A stretch of 64,000 bases of DNA, taken from positions 10,081,158 through 10,145,157 of the forward strand of contig JAQFVV010012423.1 of NCBI GenBank assembly GCA_028023455.1. The letters are read 5' to 3'. Positions 1 to 16,010 of this stretch are shown in pieces (position 1 is the stretch's first letter; each line of letters opens with the position of its first letter). The notes under the pieces are model-generated. The model was given only the letters and a program-made list of their open reading frames with translations. It was not told where the DNA came from and did no database searches. The position numbers were made by a program, and so were the translations under genes. The stretch comes from Epiperipatus broadwayi. Lineage: Eukaryota > Onychophora > Udeonychophora > Euonychophora > Peripatidae.

Positions 1-1608
1 TGGCGGATAGTTACAATAGAATGGAATTGAGATGAGGATTTCACAGATAAAATAAAACTTTAAGCGTTTTTAATACCTTGTTTTATGAAATAATTTTAAC
101 TTTTTAATCATTTAGCCATAATGTTATTATTATACTCCTGATTTTTAAATATTGTTTTACAATTAGAACTTAATGAGATTCTAATTGATTAATCTAGACA
201 AGTTATCTGAAGTATTTTTGTCTCACATATTTTTTTTAAAATCAACCTTGATATATTAATTGTATACTTCTTTATTTTAAATGAATAGTTTAATCTTTTC
301 TCATTTATAAATAAATTTGTCTGTCTTTTTGTATGGCTTTAATTACAATAAAAATGGCATAAAATAATGATAAAGTGAATTCTCTTTTTTTTTAAAAAAA
401 GTACAATTTAATTATAAAAATTAATGTGATTATTTTATTCTTTTAAAAGCAAAGTTTAAAATAGAATAATTCTCATTGAAAACACTTCAAATCGTTCTGA
501 TTTCAAACTTTGATAATTTAATTTTTTTTTTCATTTTTTTTGTAATAAAACATTTTTTAAATGTTTTACATTTTTAATTTCATTTTTGTTAGAATTGGAT
601 TCTTCAGCTTATTGCAGCTTTGTTAGAGTTATTAGACATTCAGCAGATTAGAAAAGAAACTGATTTCAAACTCAGTTGAAAAACTTGCGAAACAAAAACG
701 TTTGAATATATTATTGTTTTAATTTTACGTTTGTTGTCTTATAGATTTTTATCTTTGAATGCAAATTTTGTTGCTCACTTATTATCTGACAAAAGAGTAA
801 GATTTTTTCTAAAATTATTTATGGGAAATAGTTATATACTGATAAAACTAAACGTTTACGCATGAATTTTTCCCAACAGTGATAACTTCAAATAGATCAT
901 CTATTTAAAAAATTGTTAATAGTAGCAGTTGGTAGATATTGACTCGGTGTTGGTGAAAACTGATGCGACTGACTTTCATCAATAACACCCTCCCCCACAG
1001 AAATAATATTTAAAAAATCTATACATTCAATTACAAACAAACAATAATATGAGTTTTTAAATCAATATATATATCTAGAGAGAGAAAGCTGTAGTAGCAC
1101 ATCTATCTACCATGTCTACTGAGTTCGAATATAAATTGGATAATATATATATATTTTCAGTTTCTGACTTAAAAATCTTTTTTCTTGTCTGGCCAATAGA
1201 CGATCCATATATCTATTCAGGGGAAATTAATTATTCTTAGCTAGAGAATAAAATAAGATTAGAAAATTTCTCAAACACTCACTACATAGCGATGACTAAC
1301 CTTATAAAGAATGCTTTTCTTTGCTGATTCACTTTAGCGTGGGGTAACCTTTGATCTCAATGAGTTATATATTTAAAGGATCTTTTACCTATAACTATAT
1401 ATGTGTGTATATGTATATAAACAAAAATACTCTGGAATAAATTCTACAATATTTAATATACCAGTATAAAAAAATAAATAATAACTACATTGTATGTTAC
1501 AGATATTTCAATATGTTACATAATATCCATCTATATAAGCACGCAAATATGTCTGTATAATAATATAATATTAACATATTCGAATTATCAATAACCTAAT
1601 TTAAAAAA
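1..1608. other. AT-rich non-coding stretch
   Basis: No open frame of useful length on either strand, no splice-site pair that builds an exon, and no repeat that I can match elsewhere in the window. It contains short (AT)n and poly-A/T runs only. Confidence 0.6.
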
Positions 1609-2110
1609 TAAATTCATTTTAATAAGACATACATGATTGATTTTAACATATATGGGCATCCATGCAAATGTGTGCACACACTGGCATTTATATTTTAATG
1701 ATATTTTATTTTTCAATAATAAATTTATTAAATCCATATTTCCATATTATTTTATTCTCCCAAGAAATAATTAACTCAACTTTTTGCAATTATACATAAA
1801 ACAATGCACACATACGTGTGTGTTCTAATATAAAATAAAATAGGTAATATAAATTTTAAATATTCTTATGAATAGAAGTATTAATACGTTATTTTATATT
1901 GTAAGTAAAAGTTTTTAAAAGAAAGTCTTTATCTTCAAGTCCAGTTTGAATGTTCTTTCAAAACTCTTTGGCTTTTGTTCCTTCATTTAAATATTTAAGA
2001 AAGATTTCCGAATTTATCTTTCTAATTCACAAATAAAATCCCTAATAAATGTTAAGTGGAAGAAATCACCAAGAGACAAACTAGTCATTTACTCTTATTT
2101 CTTAGCATAT
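1609..2110 (+). repeat. Dispersed repeat R3, copy 1
   Basis: This ~500-bp block aligns co-linearly with 5036-5522. Shared landmarks in the same order are a ttcattttaataagacatac start, a gtgcacaca/tggcatttata stretch, aataaatttattaaatcc, aaataaaataggt, a run ending taagtaaa-gtttttaaaagaaag, and a ...atttaagaaagatt end followed by tatctttctaattca. The copies differ by many substitutions and small indels, so the duplication is old. There is no coding frame, terminal inverted repeat, poly-A or tRNA-like box, so the class is unknown. Confidence 0.65.
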
Positions 2111-2158
2111 CTTTTTTTTAGATGAATAATTTTATCAAAACTTATTTACTTTTGTCAA

Positions 2159-2205
2159 GCGTTGGTGGCCTAGCAGCTGGCCCAGGTTCGCTTCCCGGTC
2201 AACGC
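2159..2205 (+). repeat. tRNA-Gly-derived SINE or tRNA pseudogene, internally deleted
   Basis: The acceptor-stem strands gcgttgg and tcaacgc pair at 6 of 7 positions. The T arm has stem ccagg/cccgg and a B-box-like ggttcgcttcc (2185-2195). Compared with the complete copy at 23685-23755, about 24 nt of the D arm and anticodon arm are missing. The copy is followed directly by (CA)n and (TA)n. It resembles animal tRNA-Gly(TCC), but without the anticodon arm it cannot be a working tRNA. Confidence 0.6.
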
Positions 2206-4718
2206 ATTAACACACACACATATATATCTATAAAACTTATTTACATTTAAAACTTATAAATTAAATATTTAACTTTAACTGCAAAGTTAAATGTTTGAAA
2301 TAATAGCACTCTCAATAGAATATTTTACTCACCAGCTAATATCTGTTTGTGAACTAGATCTTCTGTATGCACTTTATATATACAACCACAGTAACTTTGT
2401 TTGTGCTTCTTTGTACATAGATAAAACAATGTATGCATAAAATGTAGCAAGCTGACTTATTTTAATCATGTTAGTGGTAAAACAGTCGACTGGCTTATTA
2501 ACATTTTCAGGTTAAGCATATATTAGGTAAACATTGGCAATCAGTCAGCTCCATTAAGTCTAGTCTATTAACCACACAAAATCTGGCTTTTATTTCCATG
2601 CCAATTCAAATTCGACTGTTGTGAAACTAGCAGCAGCTTGCTTGCACTCTATAACTGCCTTCCCTTTATAACTTAATAATCTTATTCTTTTTTTCTTTTA
2701 AACCCACTCTTTATATAATAAGAAGAAATTTGAAAAAAAAAATTTAACTTGATCAAAAGAAAAAAACAAGGTAATAACTTTTTAATTCATATTAATCAAA
2801 ACCAATTTTTATCTAAAAAAGTTCTTAGTACTTCAAACAAAATCAGATTGTAGGATTTAAAATCAAAGTATATTATAATAATTTTAATTTATCAAAAATA
2901 ATTTTAATTTTAATCCAATTAAAAATAGGTAAAATTTTATAATTGTTATCTATTATTTTAATTCCTTTATTATTAAACCAATGCTCATACAATCATTACA
3001 AAATGAAAATAAGCTTGTTTTAGATTTTTTTTTTTTTAATTAGCAAAATCAGAATTAAATAATACATTAAATAGATCTTTTTAATGGCTGATTTAAAGTA
3101 CAATAATTTCTAATAATTTTAAATATCAAAATTATTATTTAAGCATTAATCTATTATTCCAGTGTATATATTTTAAATAAATATCTACAAGAAATTTTGT
3201 TTACGTTCATCTGTACTTTTTTTTCCAACTTTATATATATATCTACACACATTACTATATTGTTGTATGCCATGATACCCTGCCATGTCATATTTCTCAT
3301 CACAGAGAAAAGTAAAAGAGAAATGAAACACACTCCTAACAATATTTTATATGATATACATGTATAATTAAAATATACTTCAAACCATGCAATCATTATT
3401 TTTTCTAAAGATTTGACAAGCATGTGACAGCTAACAGAGTAAATAGTGACCTGAAATCCTGAGATAGATAAAGAATTCAGCCATTGGTCTGTAAGTACAC
3501 ATGCAGTATATAACTACCTTAATTTAGACATTATATACTACCTACAACTCTTGATATAAAATAAAACCTTTGTAAAGCCTTATTCCTTTAAGACTTAAAG
3601 GCTAGAATCATGATATAGGCCTATGTTAACTATTCATAAAAAATCACTGCAAATACACCTTGCTGGTTTTTGAGATTTAGAGGCAGGTAAATATAAATAA
3701 GGATGTAGGTTGGAGCAGTTCCTGAGATAGAATACTCCATGAAGTTGCATAAAAACTTTGTATCCTCAAGCCAATGACAAAATCCTCCATCGATCACCAG
3801 TACTAAAAGTACAGTTAAATAAACTTCAATAGTCCAAAGTTCAATCCAATCTCCAAAAATTTTGCTTTGCTTCTGTTTTATTTTAAATATGAACTCATTC
3901 CATATACATACCATTATTATCATTCTATAATCTATAAATAATCAGTAAATAAACAAATTTTCATATATTCTCTTGTCACATATTTCACAGTAATTTTTAT
4001 TTTATTTATATTAATTTTAATAAAATACAGAATTTTTTCTTTTTCAAATGTGGTTATATTTTAGATCTAAGTTGTATGGTCATTTTGTAGAAGCACCACT
4101 AGTACTTTATCATCATTAGGCCCACAGTTGGGTTACCATTTATAATGTTACAGAAATAATTAGGAGTGAATGAGATGGGAACACATCAACACATTTGTAA
4201 TGGTATTGAAAGTATGAATAATTATGGTGAGATAGAATATCACATTCATTATTTCCACAGATCACAAATATAATAAAGAAAGAAAATAATCATGTATAAA
4301 AGAAATAAGCATGAGAGCATGACTAACAGCACTAGTTATAGAATAATAAGATATAAAATACATCACCATCATTACACAAGAATCAATCAAATACTCATTA
4401 GTTAGCCTTGTAACTAGATTTGAAAGGGGTCTACTAAAGACAAGCTAATTATCTAGCTACTGCCAAACTTAGAGCAGAAATATAACACAATTATCTGGAT
4501 GCATATAGTTAAGTGCTATTCCATCAGAATATAAAAAAATCAAATAATGCTGAGATACTGAAATGTGCTGATATTTAGCAATGTCCTGACCATATAGTAC
4601 TATGAGGATATAGGTCAATTATATACTCAATTTTTTAAAAAAAATACAGTGAATGGCCTTTAAAGGTGATATCTTTATACCATCTAGAGAACTATCCAGT
4701 TGTCCATCCATAAACACA
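2206..4718. other. AT-rich non-coding stretch
   Basis: I see no supported gene. The small open frames at 3154-3423 and 3630-3923 on the minus strand have no recognisable domain and no convincing start or splice context. I treat them as chance. Confidence 0.5.
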
Positions 4719-4774
4719 AACTCTCATATATATATATGAGATATATATATATATATATATGAGAGTTATATATA

Positions 4775-4810
<36 letters not shown>
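4719..4810. repeat. (AT)n microsatellite with palindromic core
   Basis: An aactctcat...atgagagtt inverted repeat (4719-4767) encloses alternating AT and is followed by about 40 bp of uninterrupted (AT)n. Confidence 0.85.
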
Positions 4811-4812
<2 letters not shown>

Positions 4813-5035
4813 CAACCATTATTTCTCAGACTAGCTTGGAAAGCAAGGACTCTAGGAATTGTGATTGTAAACAAGAGAAAATACCAACATATAACATTTT
4901 TAATTTATTTTAGCATTTAATAAATTTATTGGAATAACTTGAAACAATGCAAGATAAATTTATTGATTAAAAACAATAGCAATAGAATTAAATTAATGGT
5001 CTGTCAAGTAACTGTTAAGAAACTAATAAAAAAAA

Positions 5036-5522
5036 TCAATTCATTTTAATAAGACATACATGAACTGATTTTAACATAGTGTGCACACATTGGCATTTAT
5101 ATCCTAATGATATTTCATGTGTTGATAATAAATTTATTAAATCCTTATATCCACATTATTATATTCTTACAAGACATAATTATCTCAATGTTGAAAATAT
5201 ATATAAACAAATGTACACATACATGCACATTCCAATGTAAAATAAAATAGGTGATAGGAATTTTAAATATTCTTATGAATCAAGTTATTAGTGCATTATT
5301 TTAAATTGTAAGTAAACGTTTTTAAAAGAAAGTATTATCTTTAATACTTTGGTTTGAAAGTTCTTTTAAAATTCTGGCTTTTATTTCTTCATTTACAATA
5401 TTTAAGAAAGATTTTTGATTTATCTTTCTAATTCAATAATAAAATCCTTTATAAATACGATGTTAACTGAAAAAACCATCCGAAGACAAGTATGCTTATT
5501 TTCTTTATTTATTAATATATTT
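5036..5522 (+). repeat. Dispersed repeat R3, copy 2
   Basis: Second copy of the block at 1609-2110, in the same orientation and about 3.4 kb away. Similarity starts at the ttcattttaataagacatac motif and fades after the Lys-rich poly-A-like end near 5520. The sequence between the two copies is unrelated, so this is either dispersed repeat insertion or an old local duplication whose middle has diverged. Confidence 0.65.
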
Positions 5523-5890
5523 TTGATATATAGGGTTGATGATGTGATGTTCCATCTCCCTATGGCTACCCATATTTTCTTGATTGGATAGTATTTACTT
5601 ATTAACCACAGATAACCCTTATATTTGAAGGTCATTCTACTATCCATCACCTGTCAGTAGCCTGATATAAAATTGGTATAATGGTAGGCTAGAAATTTGG
5701 ATATAGTATCATTATAATAGAAATAATGAAATCTAAATGTTAAAAAATCAAACTGATTTATATTTCTACACAGACCAAAACATTTTAAAGCAAACTGAAT
5801 GTATATAACAATCTGGTTTGCTGCTCCAAATAACATAGGATTGATGCCTTAATTATCCTTTATAATTTTTATCAACAACTTTATTTTAGT
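5523..5890. other. AT-rich non-coding stretch
   Basis: Nothing supported. Short minus-strand frames here have no recognisable content. Confidence 0.5.
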
Positions 5891-6460
5891 TTAACAAGGC
5901 AAAACTCTTTATACAGTAGTGCCGCCCTGTGCCAACCAGAGTAATTAATGGATGCCAGAAGGCTTATGCATAAAATCCCTATCTGGTGCCTACTCATCCA
6001 ATATCCCCAGATAAGTTCCTGGCTTGTGGCCTTCGTCAGTGATGAGCCTTTGATCTGAGAGCATGGCACCTAGATTTTAGGATCTAATGCAGAGCTCCAG
6101 CAGCCACCTTTTATCTCTACTTAACTATAAAACTATGAGAATGAAATTGAAAACAAGAATATTTTCAATCTAACCTCAATAGCTTATATAGTAATATGGG
6201 TCTGAACTCAGTTCATCTCCTATCCATTTTGGTGTCTTTGGCTCTTTAACAACTATAGCCACCACTATCCTATTAGGCAGGATTGGTGTTAAACCACTAA
6301 ACATCACATGATCACTAGATAGGGATTTTATGCACAAGCCTTCTGGCATCCATTGATTAATCTGGTTGGCACAGGGTGGCATTACTGTATGGAGAGTTTT
6401 GCCTTGTTTAATAACAATTATGTGCTAGTATAAAAGATAGTGATCATGTGATGTTTATTT
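5891..6460. mobile_element. Foldback/MITE-like element R1, copy E1
   Basis: The left arm (5891 to ~5983, starting ttaacaaggcaaaactc) is the reverse complement of the right arm (~6318-6410, ending gagttttgccttgttta). The arms are about 90 bp with few mismatches, around ~330 bp of non-palindromic interior. A second nested inverted pair, acatcacatgatcact (near 6301) and agtgatcatgtgatgt (near 6440), overlaps the right end. The element encodes nothing. Related copies are at 18812-19130, 38949-39420 and 46975-48110. Long terminal inverted repeats without a transposase suggest a non-autonomous DNA or foldback element; no superfamily can be assigned. Confidence 0.7.
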
Positions 6461-9696
<3,236 letters not shown>

Positions 9697-9754
9697 GTTT
9701 ATTATATATTAAAAATATTTTATATGAATAATCAATTAAAGAAATATTTATTTA

Positions 9755-11466
9755 ATGATTCTTCGAAAGGTTAATCAGCCTTGTATGTTTTTTATTAAAG
9801 ATATAATGGCAACCACCAAGGAAGTCACTCAAAAATTGCCTTTAGAAGAGGCAGCAGAATTACACTGGAAAATAAAAACAACACTTGACAAGCAAAAAAA
9901 ACTGAAGTCAAACATATCTTATGGTGAGAAAAAAGCAATTAAATCTCTCAAAGTAGATAAATCTATAATTATGTGCCCTGCTGACAAAGGCAATGCAACA
10001 GTTATAATGGATACAATTGATTATGACAACAAAATACAAGAACTCCTCACAGCAGGCCAATATAGAAAAGTGTTAAAAAATCCAATACCAAAGTTACAAG
10101 CATTACTCAGAAAGCACCACAAGTATTTCCCTGATTTAGAAAAAAGTAAAATAAGATCATATTTCAGAAAAATTCTTCATCTTTATGGTCTAATTAAAAT
10201 TCATAAGGATCATGTTCCATTAAGACCTATTGTTAGTTCTAGAGATTCATTCACCTTGCCAAAAGTTAGCAAAATTTATTCTCAAAGTTTTATGTCCTTT
10301 GGCATAGAAGACCCATTCCTTTGTCAGGGATTCTAGATACTTTGTAGAATTAATCAAAAACATGAAAATTGAAAGACCTGACTTACTGGTAAGTTTTGAT
10401 GTGGAAAGTTTATTCATGAATGTACCAAGTGAAGAAGCATTGTCTATTGTAAGGAAAAGATTAAATGATGATAATAGTTTACAAACCAGAATACCTTTTC
10501 CCATTGATAGTATAATGGAACTATTAACATACCACATAAAAACAACTTACTTTCAATATAACACAGAATTCTTCCAAAAAAATCAAGGAATGGTTATGGG
10601 CTCACCATTGTCTCTCCTGATTAGCAATATTTATATGGAAGAACTTGAAACCTTAGCCATAAAAACTGCTACATATCTACCTAAAGTTTGGCTTTGCTAT
10701 GTGGATGATACATTTGTTGTATGGCCACATGGTGAAGCACTACTATAAACTTTCTGGAAACACATCAGGAATATGTTCTCTTCAATTAAATTCACAATAA
10801 AAGCAGAACAAGAACAAAAATGGCATTTTTAAATGTTCTTGAGACAAGACTACCTCATGGCAAAATCAAAACTACAGTTTATCAAAAACCTACACATACA
10901 AAAAAATAACTATCCTATATATACAATCACACCAGAAACACAAAAGATGAAGTTATACTATCACTATGGAACAGAGCAAAAGGAGCTTGTTCAGAAACCA
11001 GCAATTTGGCAAAAGAAAAGATCAAACTCTTATGAAAAAGGTTATCCATCAGTTGTTACTAAGAAAACATTAAATAGACAACAAAAAGAACTATCAAGAG
11101 AAAAGACAATTTTTGGTACTGTAGTGTACCCATACATTCCAAAAATAGCAAACAAATTAAGGAAAATCTGCAATCAATATAACATTAGAACAGCTTTCCA
11201 GAACCATACCACACTATGAGGAATTCTAACATCTACAAAGCCTAAACTTCAAATGCTGAAAAGCAAAAACTGCATCTATGTGAATATAGAAGAAGGTATA
11301 TTGGTGATACCAGATGCCCCATTGAAAAGTGATTATAAGAGCACAAACTGATGATTAGAAAAAAAACAAATGTCTAAGGTAGCAGACCATGTATGTACCA
11401 ATGAACATACGTTCAATTGGGAAAATACAAAAATATTGGATAGAAAAAAAATGTACAAAGAATAAA
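9755..11466 (+). pseudogene. Penelope-like RT plus GIY-YIG endonuclease, frameshifted
   Basis: Reading frame 1 (9755-10336) carries the PLE N-terminal RT blocks: ADKGNATVIMD, then YGLIKIHKDHVPLRPIVSS. A frameshift near 10300 moves to 10362-10748, which holds motif A (LVSFDVESLF), motif B (GMVMGSPLSLLISNIYME) and the catalytic motif C, CYVDDTFVVW. A stop at 10746 and another shift follow, then a thumb-type LPHGKIKTTVYQKPTHT block near 10850-10900. The GIY-YIG endonuclease core RYIGDT lies at 11294-11311, with a nearby EHK and a downstream ADHVCTNEHTFNWENTKILD stretch in another frame. At least four lesions break the frame, so no working protein is made. Family assignment rests on motif order and is firm; the subgroup is unknown. 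Confidence 0.85.
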
Positions 11467-11635
11467 ATTTTTAAAAGTTTCTCACATGATAATGACAAAA
11501 AATTTCATAAGCCAATCCAGTGTGACTATACATAATATATGAAACCATTAATCAACTTTGCTTTTAGGAAAAAGTGGAGAAATCAGGAGGAACCTCATAA
11601 ATAAGTATATGAAATTACCACAGACTCATTCCTTT

Positions 11636-11722
11636 GGCAGGATGACTCAGTTGGTTACAGCATTACCTTAAAATTCAATACTCAAGAATCTAAGGATCCA
11701 GGTTCAAATCCCATTCTAGTAT
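11636..11722 (+). repeat. tRNA-Leu(TAA)-like sequence in the 3' region of the Penelope-like element
   Basis: An A-box-like atgactcagttgg (11642-11654), an anticodon-region cttaaaattc with TAA in the loop, a longer variable region, and a near-perfect B box ggttcaaatcc (11701-11711) occur in tRNA order and spacing. The length suits a class II tRNA such as Leu. The acceptor stem does not pair well, so it is a pseudogene or the head of a SINE rather than a working tRNA. Its place between the GIY-YIG remnant and the hammerhead-like motif suggests that a tRNA-like head is joined to a PLE tail. Confidence 0.45.
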
Positions 11723-11738
11723 TGTCACTGGTCAACAC

Positions 11739-11772
11739 CTGAAGAAGAGGGGAGAATAATATCTCTTGAAAC
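11739..11772 (+). other. Hammerhead-ribozyme-like core motif
   Basis: ctgaaga (11739-11745; hammerhead consensus CUGAUGA with one change) is followed by a gaga...tctc stem and by gaaac (11768-11772). Hammerhead motifs are a published feature of Penelope-like element terminal repeats, and the position fits. The changed core base and weak flanking helices suggest that this copy is inactive. Confidence 0.35.
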
Positions 11773-11850
11773 ATTGTGTGTGTACTAACCTATTTGATGT
11801 GCTATTACTAACAGTTGAATGTATTTGGAATATTTAAATAAAGTTAATTT

Positions 11851-13000
11851 TTTCTAAGGACATTCAATACACATATTAAATGATGGAAATAGTCCAATAT
11901 AAAAATACATCTATTTATATATTTGTTTAATGAAAAATATACATGTTTGTCTATATTACATAAAAATAAACTAACCAAAAAGAAAATTAAATAATTTTAA
12001 AACAAAATCTAAATATCCTTTTCAATAATAATCTTGATTTTTATATAATATTTTAAAATGTTTTGTTTGTTTCATTATTTATATATTCAAAAAGCAATAG
12101 AGTTTAAACATAAGTATAAACAAATCATGTTTAGAATAATGTATAATTCATGTACTTTTGTGGAAGTGGAAGTTTGTATTTAAATTGGTTGCCTGTAAAA
12201 AAAAAGTAAAAAACAAATTAAAACTAATTTCATTATATTTTTTTCAATTCATTTCAAAGTTTACTTATTATTGCTTATACAAATAAAATATTTTCTTTCA
12301 GATTTATTAATGCATTGTCTTTTATATAATTTCATAGATATGTAAGTTAGAAAATTTTGACAACCCATACCTTTATATTATTTATAATAAAGTTATTATC
12401 TAATATTCTAATCAAAATTATTTTATCTATTCATTAATTTATATATTTTTATTTATTATATTTTTTCTTTTATGTTAATAAATTTTATTTTATTAATTAA
12501 ATTTGAATCTCATAATTCTTCCTAGTTTATTGATTACATTATACTTTGATATCAATTTAAAGAGTCTTTACATTATTCTATTTTATATTAAATATTGAGC
12601 TAGTCAAAATATAAATAAAAATTTATATATCTTAATAATTTATTACCTTATTTTAATAATTTTCTTATTTATATTTTATTGATTACAAAAGTTAAGCTAA
12701 TATTTTAATAAACATTAATTGGATAAGTTACTATATTTATTTATTTTAAATTAATAAATCAGCACTCAACAGTATTAATATTTTTATAATTTATATTTTT
12801 TAAATATTAATTTATAAATATTTCATGCTAGTATCATTTGGTATTTCAATTAGAATATAATAAAATTATTAATTGTAGTATATAGCTATTTTATACTATT
12901 ACAAAATTAGTAATCAAACATGATGGGTTATTTAGTAAATTAATTACAGTATATTCAACTTTATTCCATTACAGATTTCCTAATAATAGTTAATCTATTC

Positions 13001-13002
<2 letters not shown>
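11851..13002. other. AT-rich non-coding stretch
   Basis: Nothing supported; very low complexity, with many TTTAT/ATTTA runs. Confidence 0.6.

Positions 13003-13074
<72 letters not shown>
13003..13074. repeat. (AT)n microsatellite
   Basis: About 70 bp of alternating AT with a single interruption. Confidence 0.95.
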
Positions 13075-13078
<4 letters not shown>

Positions 13079-16010
13079 AAAGTAAAATGGATCCTATTAT
13101 ATTATCCATAAAGTAAAATTAAATTGCAGTGAGCATAATAACTGCAATTTAAAAATAAAAATAGTTTATTAATACGATTACTCAGTAGTAAATAGGTAAT
13201 TTACTAATGTTCAGATGAATACATTTTGAAACATGCATAATTAAATGTAGAAATTTATATGGTTTTTATTAAGAATATAACGTTTCCCTCTAGAAAGGTG
13301 ATTGATCTATACTGAAAATGCATTAAAGTTCCATTTGGTATTGTTGATATTTTTTTCATTAAGAAGCAGCAATATCATCCTATATAGATTATTTACATTT
13401 CAGAGACAAAGTTGTTTAAATAAATGCATACACATATACACACACGCACGCACACACACATATATATTATTTACAGGATGTCAAAAAAAAATTGTGATTC
13501 TTCTACATTTTCAAACTTTTAAAAATAGTTGTCTTGGTTTAAATCAATATATCCTCTTGGGTTAGAAATAATAATGATCTCATTTTATTTTTTAATTAAA
13601 CTCCAAACAAAGAAGCTGTTATTGGGTATTAGCACAAAAATAGTTTAGCTTTATTATTGTCAATGATAATTGATGGTTTTCTAGTAACATCAATGTTGAA
13701 TATATTTTTAGTTATTATATAGAGATAGCTTTCCACTTTGCTTTGTTTACATAAACATACTTATACATACACATACAATCTCAGAACCCTATTAAGCTTC
13801 TTTCCACCAAAAACAATTAAGAACAATCATTACTTACTTGATTAATAGATTGATGAGATTTTTATTAATATCCATTTACTAACTAATAATCAGATATAAG
13901 CAGATAATCTTAACGACGATCTAAACTTGTTTGGAAATCTTCAACTATCTTTAAAACAACTTCAAATTTTACCTGAAATCAAACAATAGATATGGCCATG
14001 AATGGTAATTTTATAAATTTTATTCTCAATATGATCTGAATCGAATGATAAATCAAATTAGTTCAAAATTTCATTTTTCTATGGAAATCAGAAATAATTT
14101 GGTATTAATATAGTTTTTTAATTATATAAAAAAATTATGGTGTAATGTACCACTTCTCTTTTTTATACTTTTTAAAGCAATTTTATTTTATTCTTTGTTT
14201 CAGATGTACCTGAAGCTTTCATTAGAGATCTGTAAATATTTTACATTTTATTAGATTACATAAATCAACTAATTGATACTTAATATATTATGAAAATGAA
14301 TTTAAGAAAATATTTGCAGATCTTTTATGGAGGCTGCAGATTCAGATAAAACAGGGAATTAAATAAAATGGTTTTAAGAAAGTGAAAATTAGAGGAGTAG
14401 TATATTGTGTCATGCTAAATTGAACAATAAAAAGATGTATAGAAGAAATCACAACAATTTTATATAATTCTGATTAAACTGTTTTGATCACCTTTTATAT
14501 GTTGTAATGTTTATTTTATTTTTACAAAAGAAATGGATTTTGATTTTCAAAATGACTAAGTAAATTAATCCTTTTTTATATATTCCAGGCAATAAGAAAT
14601 TGCCTTAGATCAACAGATTTCTAAGTTTTATATGTTTCTTTAAACGTCCTTTTTATGTGTATATATTTCATCTGATAACCAGTATGCATATAACTATTTT
14701 CATCGAGAAATATGATGAAACCTTTCATATTCTTATAATTACCATATTTTACTATTTTGAAACAATTTACAATTTACTTAAATTTTTTATTTTATTTTAA
14801 GTACACATACGTTTAAATGATGATGATAGTAATAATATGTACAAAAAATTAATTAATATACATCATTTTAAAATTAAAAAATAAGCAATTCTAAAACATC
14901 TGTAAATTAATAGACTTAATTGATGTGTGGTCATGTTTTTTGTTTTATTTTTTTAGTTTGGTAGTTGCTTTAATAATTTATCATTTCATTTTTTTTTAGA
15001 AAATAATAAATAATGCTTTAACCACTAATTAAAAAAACATTTACAATTATTGATCTTTTTTTTTTTTTAAATAATTTTTATTTGCACAAAAAGTAAAATA
15101 TACATTGTAATATAGAGTTTATGTTTACGATCATGACTGACACATTAAAGACTAACTAGTTATTAAATTAGATGATGATTACAAGATTAAAAGTAAAATT
15201 TTAAGTTACGTTACTTATCAGGGGTGATCTAATTTGGCATATAAATCCCATGGCGTGTAAAGTTTGAGTGTCATGAATAAATAATATAAATGGCTATTGC
15301 TAAATATGTAATTGACTCCATGTTTGCTTAGCAAGGCTAGGCAGGCATGTTCTTAGATCACTTTCTTTAGCTTTATATAATAATTTTAAGAAAATGTCTT
15401 CAATAGGCAGAAAAATAAAAGAAAACATTAATGGCAAATTAAATGACTAAATAAGTTATCATGTATTTTAAAGCTACAAAATAAAATAAAAAGAAACATT
15501 GATAAATATTCATTTATGTTGATGCTGTTTATTATAAGGACTATTATGTCAAGATAAAAATAAGTTTTAAAAGCCAGGAATATATTGAAATCAATATTAC
15601 AACATAATTATATTGTTTTTATAATGACATAGGTGTCTTATGATAAAATGGTAAAATGTGTATTGCTGGATTATTATTACATAATCAAAAAAATGTTAAT
15701 ATGGATATGAAGCAAGCTTGCTGGATTAGTCATATAGCATTTTTATTTCAAACCTCTTATTTTTACAAACTTATTAGATGTTAAAATGTTATTTCCAAAT
15801 CAATGGTAAAAATTGGATTCAATATTTAAGTAAAAAAATTTTTCATCAAAGCCTTATAAAAAATTAATAATATATAAACCATTTTACAATTACAAATATC
15901 CAGTAACGTCCTCTGTTTAATAGTCTATATCTCAATAATAGAAAACTTCAAAATTATTAATATTTTCAAACATCGTAATATATTCACATGTGAACTTTTT
16001 TGTCTTTTAC
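13075..16010. other. AT-rich non-coding stretch with a (CA)n tract
   Basis: A (CA)n/(CG)-interrupted microsatellite lies at about 13428-13466. The plus-strand frame 13302-13565 runs through it and has no recognisable domain. No supported gene. Confidence 0.5.

Larger units (their letters stand above)
9740..11850 (+). mobile_element. Penelope-like retroelement, 5'-truncated and decayed
   Basis: Bounds are approximate. The coding remnant (9755-11466) is followed by a tRNA-Leu-like stretch, a hammerhead-like motif and an aataaag signal near 11838. Penelope-like elements are retroelements whose RT is related to telomerase and is joined to a GIY-YIG endonuclease; both domains can be read here. 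The expected N-terminal region before the first conserved block is short, and the element abuts the (ATT)n tract, so it is probably 5'-truncated. I saw no clear target-site duplication. Confidence 0.8.

Noticed and set aside
10247-10537. Minus-strand 96-codon frame
   Set aside because: Antisense of the Penelope-like RT, which has clear motifs on the plus strand.
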